Shown one piece after another: positions 14,419 to 16,876 of a DNA stretch of 16,876 nt; the stretch's first letter is position 1; each line of letters begins with the position of its first letter. Source of the DNA: Eubacterium sp. (GTDB taxonomy: Bacteria; Bacillota_A; Clostridia; Lachnospirales; Lachnospiraceae); the NCBI GenBank assembly GCA_023663915.1, contig JAMPGN010000076.1, forward strand, positions 1-16,876. Direction: 5' to 3'. A model generated the notes under the pieces. It was not told where the DNA came from, did no database searches, and saw only the letters and a program-made list of their open reading frames with translations. The position numbers and the translations under genes were made by a program.

Positions 14419-16632
14419 ATGGCAGCGAAACATGGTAACTTATCAATTAACAGCGACAATATTTTTCCGATCATCAAGAAGTGGTTATATTCCGATCATG
14501 ACATCTTTTTCCGTGAATTGATCTCCAACGGATGCGATGCGATCACGAAGTTGAAGAAACTTGATATGATGGGCGAGTATACCTTGCCGGACGGCTATAA
14601 GGCGAAAATACAGGTGATCGTAAATCCCGAAGAGAAGACTTTGAAAGTAATCGATAACGGTCTCGGTATGACGGCACAGGAAGTTGAAGAGTATATTAAC
14701 CAGATCGCTTTTTCCGGCGCGACGGACTTTATCGAGAAATATAAGGACAAGGCAAACGAAGACCAGATCATAGGACATTTCGGTCTGGGATTTTATTCTG
14801 CATTCATGGTGGCGGACGAGGTGCATATCGACAGCCTGTCTTACCAGACGGACGCACAGGCAGTACATTGGGAGTGTGATGGCGGCACGGAATTTAATAT
14901 GGAAGATGGTACGCGAACTGAGGTCGGCACGGAGATTACGCTCTATATTAACGAGGACTGCTTAGAGTTCTGCAATGAGTATAAGGCGAAAGAAGTCATC
15001 AAGAAATATTGTTCTTTTATGCCTACAGAGATCTATCTTTCCAAGGCGAACAGCACAGAGACGCAGATCATCAAGGAAGATGAGAAGCTGGATACGGATG
15101 AGGTCGTTGAGGAGATCAAGAAGGAGAAAGAAGAAGACGAGCAGAAGTTAAAGATCAAGAAGCGTCCCGAATTGCTTAATGAGACGACGCCTCTCTGGAC
15201 AAAGCATCCGAACGAGTGTACCAAGGAAGAATATCTGGAATTTTACCGCAAGGTATTCCAGGATTACAAGGAACCGCTTTTCTGGATACACTTAAATATG
15301 GATTATCCTTTTAATATGAAAGGTATCCTCTACTTCCCGAAGATCAATATGGAATATGAATCGATCGAGGGAACGATCAAATTGTATAACAATCAAGTGT
15401 TTATTGCGGATAATATCAAGGAGGTCATTCCGGAGTTCCTGCTTTTGTTAAAAGGCGTGATTGACTGTCCCGACCTGCCGTTGAATGTGTCCAGAAGTGC
15501 GCTGCAGAACGACGGATTTGTGAAAAAGATCAGCGAATACATCACGAAGAAGGTTGCGGATAAATTGTCCGGCATGTGCAAGACCGAGAAGGAAGAGTAT
15601 GAGAAATACTGGGATGATATCAGTCCTTTCATCAAGTTTGGCTGCTTAAAAGATGACAAGTTCTGTGAGAAAATGACGGATTATATTCTTTTCAAGAACT
15701 TGGATGGCGAGTATATGACGCTTCCGGAATGCCTGGAAGTCAATAAGATCGATCCCGACGAGGCAGCGGAAAACGCAGACGCGGTCGATGAGAACGGTGG
15801 GAAAGCCGAGGCGGAAGTAGTCGATGGAGATGGCGGGAAAGCCGAGGCGGACGCAGTTGATGAGAACGGTGAGAAAATCGAGGCGGAAGTAGTTGATGGG
15901 GATGGCGCGAAAGCTGGGGCGGACGCAGTCGATGAGAACGGTGAGAAAGTAGAAGCCGAAGTCGTTGACGAGAATGGCGAACCTGTCACAGAAGCCGAGG
16001 AAGCTGTGGAAGAGAAGAAAGAGAAAGTCATCTACTATGTGACTGACGAGAAGCAGCAGAGCCAGTATATCAACATGTTTAAGGCGGCGAAGATGGACGC
16101 GGTTGTACTGTCGCACAATATTGACCAGCCGTTTGTGTCCCAGCTTGAGGCGAAGAATGAGGGCATTAAGTTCCAGAGAATTGACGCGGATTTGACAGAC
16201 GTGTTTAAGGCGAAAACTTCCAAGAAAGCCGAGAAAGAGATGGAAGAGCAGGCTGAGGCGGTTGCCAAGCTGATGAAGAAAGTCCTCAAGAAAGACGCGA
16301 TCAAGGTGAAGATCGAGAAATTAAAGAATAAGAAGATTTCTTCCATGATCACGCTGTCTGAGGAGACCCGCAGAATGCAGGATATGATGAAGATGTACTC
16401 GATGTCCGGCATGGATATGGGCGGCTTCGGCAAAGAGGGTGAGACACTGATTCTGAATGCGAACCATCCGTTGGTACAGTATGTGCTGGAACATCAGGAC
16501 GGGGAGAATGTGAAGATGATCTGCGAGCAGCTCTACGATCTTGCCCTGTTGCAGCAGGCACCGCTGGAACCCGATGCGATGACGAAGTTCGTGGCGAGAA
16601 GCAATGAGATTATGATGTTGCTGACGAAATGA
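14419..16632 (+). CDS. htpG: Chaperone HtpG (bacterial Hsp90) with acidic repeat insertion
   Basis: Hsp90 is a dimeric ATP-dependent chaperone that remodels client proteins in the cytoplasm. The N-terminal GHKL ATPase has RELISNGCDAITKL (32-45, with the ATP-contact Asn at 37), DNGLGMT (79-85) and GHFGLGFYSAFMVADEV (119-135). The middle domain carries LPLNVSRSALQ (353-363). The C-terminal dimer domain ends at MMLLTK. At 737 residues it is about 110 longer than E. coli HtpG (624). Two additions account for this: a charged linker at about 213-250 between N and middle domains, and an insertion at about 444-544 between TLPECLEVNK and KVIYYVTD, which holds six 12-residue acidic repeats. The frame stays open and the flanks align normally, so the protein is probably functional. 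AAAGGA precedes the ATG at 14419. Regulation by HrcA is suggested by the CIRCE upstream. Confidence 0.95.
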   Translation: MAAKHGNLSINSDNIFPIIKKWLYSDHDIFFRELISNGCDAITKLKKLDMMGEYTLPDGYKAKIQVIVNPEEKTLKVIDNGLGMTAQEVEEYINQIAFSGATDFIEKYKDKANEDQIIGHFGLGFYSAFMVADEVHIDSLSYQTDAQAVHWECDGGTEFNMEDGTRTEVGTEITLYINEDCLEFCNEYKAKEVIKKYCSFMPTEIYLSKANSTETQIIKEDEKLDTDEVVEEIKKEKEEDEQKLKIKKRPELLNETTPLWTKHPNECTKEEYLEFYRKVFQDYKEPLFWIHLNMDYPFNMKGILYFPKINMEYESIEGTIKLYNNQVFIADNIKEVIPEFLLLLKGVIDCPDLPLNVSRSALQNDGFVKKISEYITKKVADKLSGMCKTEKEEYEKYWDDISPFIKFGCLKDDKFCEKMTDYILFKNLDGEYMTLPECLEVNKIDPDEAAENADAVDENGGKAEAEVVDGDGGKAEADAVDENGEKIEAEVVDGDGAKAGADAVDENGEKVEAEVVDENGEPVTEAEEAVEEKKEKVIYYVTDEKQQSQYINMFKAAKMDAVVLSHNIDQPFVSQLEAKNEGIKFQRIDADLTDVFKAKTSKKAEKEMEEQAEAVAKLMKKVLKKDAIKVKIEKLKNKKISSMITLSEETRRMQDMMKMYSMSGMDMGGFGKEGETLILNANHPLVQYVLEHQDGENVKMICEQLYDLALLQQAPLEPDAMTKFVARSNEIMMLLTK
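15778..15996 (+). repeat. In-frame 36-bp tandem repeat in htpG (six units)
   Basis: Six consecutive units of 12 residues alternate between two types: DAVDENGxKxEA (units 1, 3, 5) and EVVDGDGxKxEA (units 2, 4, 6). Unit 6 is degenerate and one residue longer. The repeat therefore has a 36-bp period and a 72-bp higher-order period. Units differ mostly by single substitutions in DNA. Each complete unit has four acidic residues and one lysine. Residues 454-526 of HtpG. Confidence 0.9.
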
Positions 16633-16651
16633 GTTATGTAAACTTAAAAAG

Positions 16652-16690
16652 AAGTGGACTTTGCTATGGGGCAGGGTCCATTTCCTTTTT
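16652..16690 (+). terminator. Rho-independent terminator after htpG
   Basis: AAGTGGAC+TTTGC (16652-16664) pairs with GCAGG+GTCCATTT (16671-16683), 13 pairs including three G-T pairs, over a TATGGG loop. CC and TTTTT (16686-16690) follow. Confidence 0.8.
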
Positions 16691-16716
16691 GGGTTGTATT
16701 TATAATTAAGTTTATC

Positions 16717-16744
16717 TTGTAATGAAAAAAGAATGTGGTACAAT
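16717..16744 (+). promoter_or_regulatory. Sigma-A promoter for the final lipoprotein gene
   Basis: TTGTAA (16717-16722) and TACAAT (16739-16744) are 16 bases apart, with TGG before the -10 giving an extended -10. The start codon is 44 bases further on. Confidence 0.6.
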
Positions 16745-16787
16745 TTTTTTAATTCAGCTTTCAGATTAAGAGAAAGGCAGATTCAAT

Positions 16788-16876
16788 ATGAGCAAAATAT
16801 TTCACAAGGCAGTTACATATGGCGTGTGCATCGCGCTGGCGGCAGCTCTTACCGGCTGCGGCAGTGGGGATTCGGG
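16788..16876 (+). CDS. Lipoprotein, N-terminal fragment cut by the window edge
   Basis: Only 29 codons are present. They encode a complete lipoprotein signal peptide: a basic start (MSKIFHK), a hydrophobic stretch VTYGVCIALAAA, and the lipobox LTGC followed by the Gly/Ser-rich linker GSGDSG. The mature domain lies beyond the window, so the function cannot be told. A promoter and GAAAGG (about 16771-16776) precede the ATG, supporting a real gene. The head resembles the parvulin lipoprotein upstream only in general signal-peptide features, so a second foldase is one guess among many. Confidence 0.75.
   Translation, partial: MSKIFHKAVTYGVCIALAAALTGCGSGDS

Noticed and set aside
15778..15996. HtpG repeats as EF-hand or dockerin calcium sites (DGDG, DENG)
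   Set aside because: The 12-residue units lack the flanking helices and full ligand pattern of these motifs; only low-affinity binding by acidic residues could be imagined.
15778..15996. The 36-bp repeats as a CRISPR array
   Set aside because: Units are contiguous without spacers, vary by codon and stay in frame inside htpG.

Overview
The window reads as chromosomal DNA of an anaerobic, spore-forming Firmicute, most likely a Lachnospiraceae-type member of Clostridia. The clues are a YtaF-type sporulation membrane protein, a perfect CIRCE heat-shock operator, AGGAGG-type ribosome binding sites before nearly every gene, and the ThyA and IlvE subtypes. The taxon is an inference from gene types, not from a marker gene. 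Twelve protein genes are supported, eleven complete and one cut by the right edge. All are on the + strand except the ytaF-like gene.

Left part (1-5711): a DUF234-type AAA ATPase with a nuclease-like C-terminus, then greA, whose stop codon lies in the loop of its own terminator. Next is a PMCA/SERCA-like Ca2+ P-type ATPase. It overlaps tail-to-tail with a minus-strand YtaF-like membrane protein. The YtaF gene and the following beta-CASP gene diverge from a short AT-rich region with a good sigma-A promoter on one strand and a sporulation-sigma-like -10 on the other.

Middle part (5712-11270): a beta-CASP metallo-beta-lactamase RNA hydrolase is followed by two strong tandem hairpins. Then come thyA and folA, a natural pair because ThyA turns methylene-THF into DHF and DHFR recycles it. 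A soluble hybrid histidine kinase (HisKA-HATPase-REC-Hpt) follows, with no visible sensor domain and an altered G2 box. Between this kinase and ilvE lies a non-coding 186-bp element with perfect 18-bp terminal inverted repeats starting GTAA, an exact 8-bp target duplication and strong internal hairpins. It is a MITE, plausibly moved by an IS66-family transposase.

Right part (11271-16876): ilvE with its own promoter and terminator; a PHP-domain phosphoesterase whose end touches a lipoprotein parvulin foldase of PrsA type; then a regulatory region holding a 9-bp direct repeat, a dyad and a perfect CIRCE; then htpG (Hsp90). This HtpG is unusually long (737 residues). It carries a six-unit, 12-residue acidic tandem repeat inserted in its middle domain and a lengthened charged linker between its N and middle domains. 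The window ends in the signal peptide of another lipoprotein.

The strongest items for follow-up are the MITE at 10981-11166, the HtpG repeat insertion at 15778-15996, and CIRCE control of htpG. No CRISPR array, prophage, rRNA or tRNA was seen.
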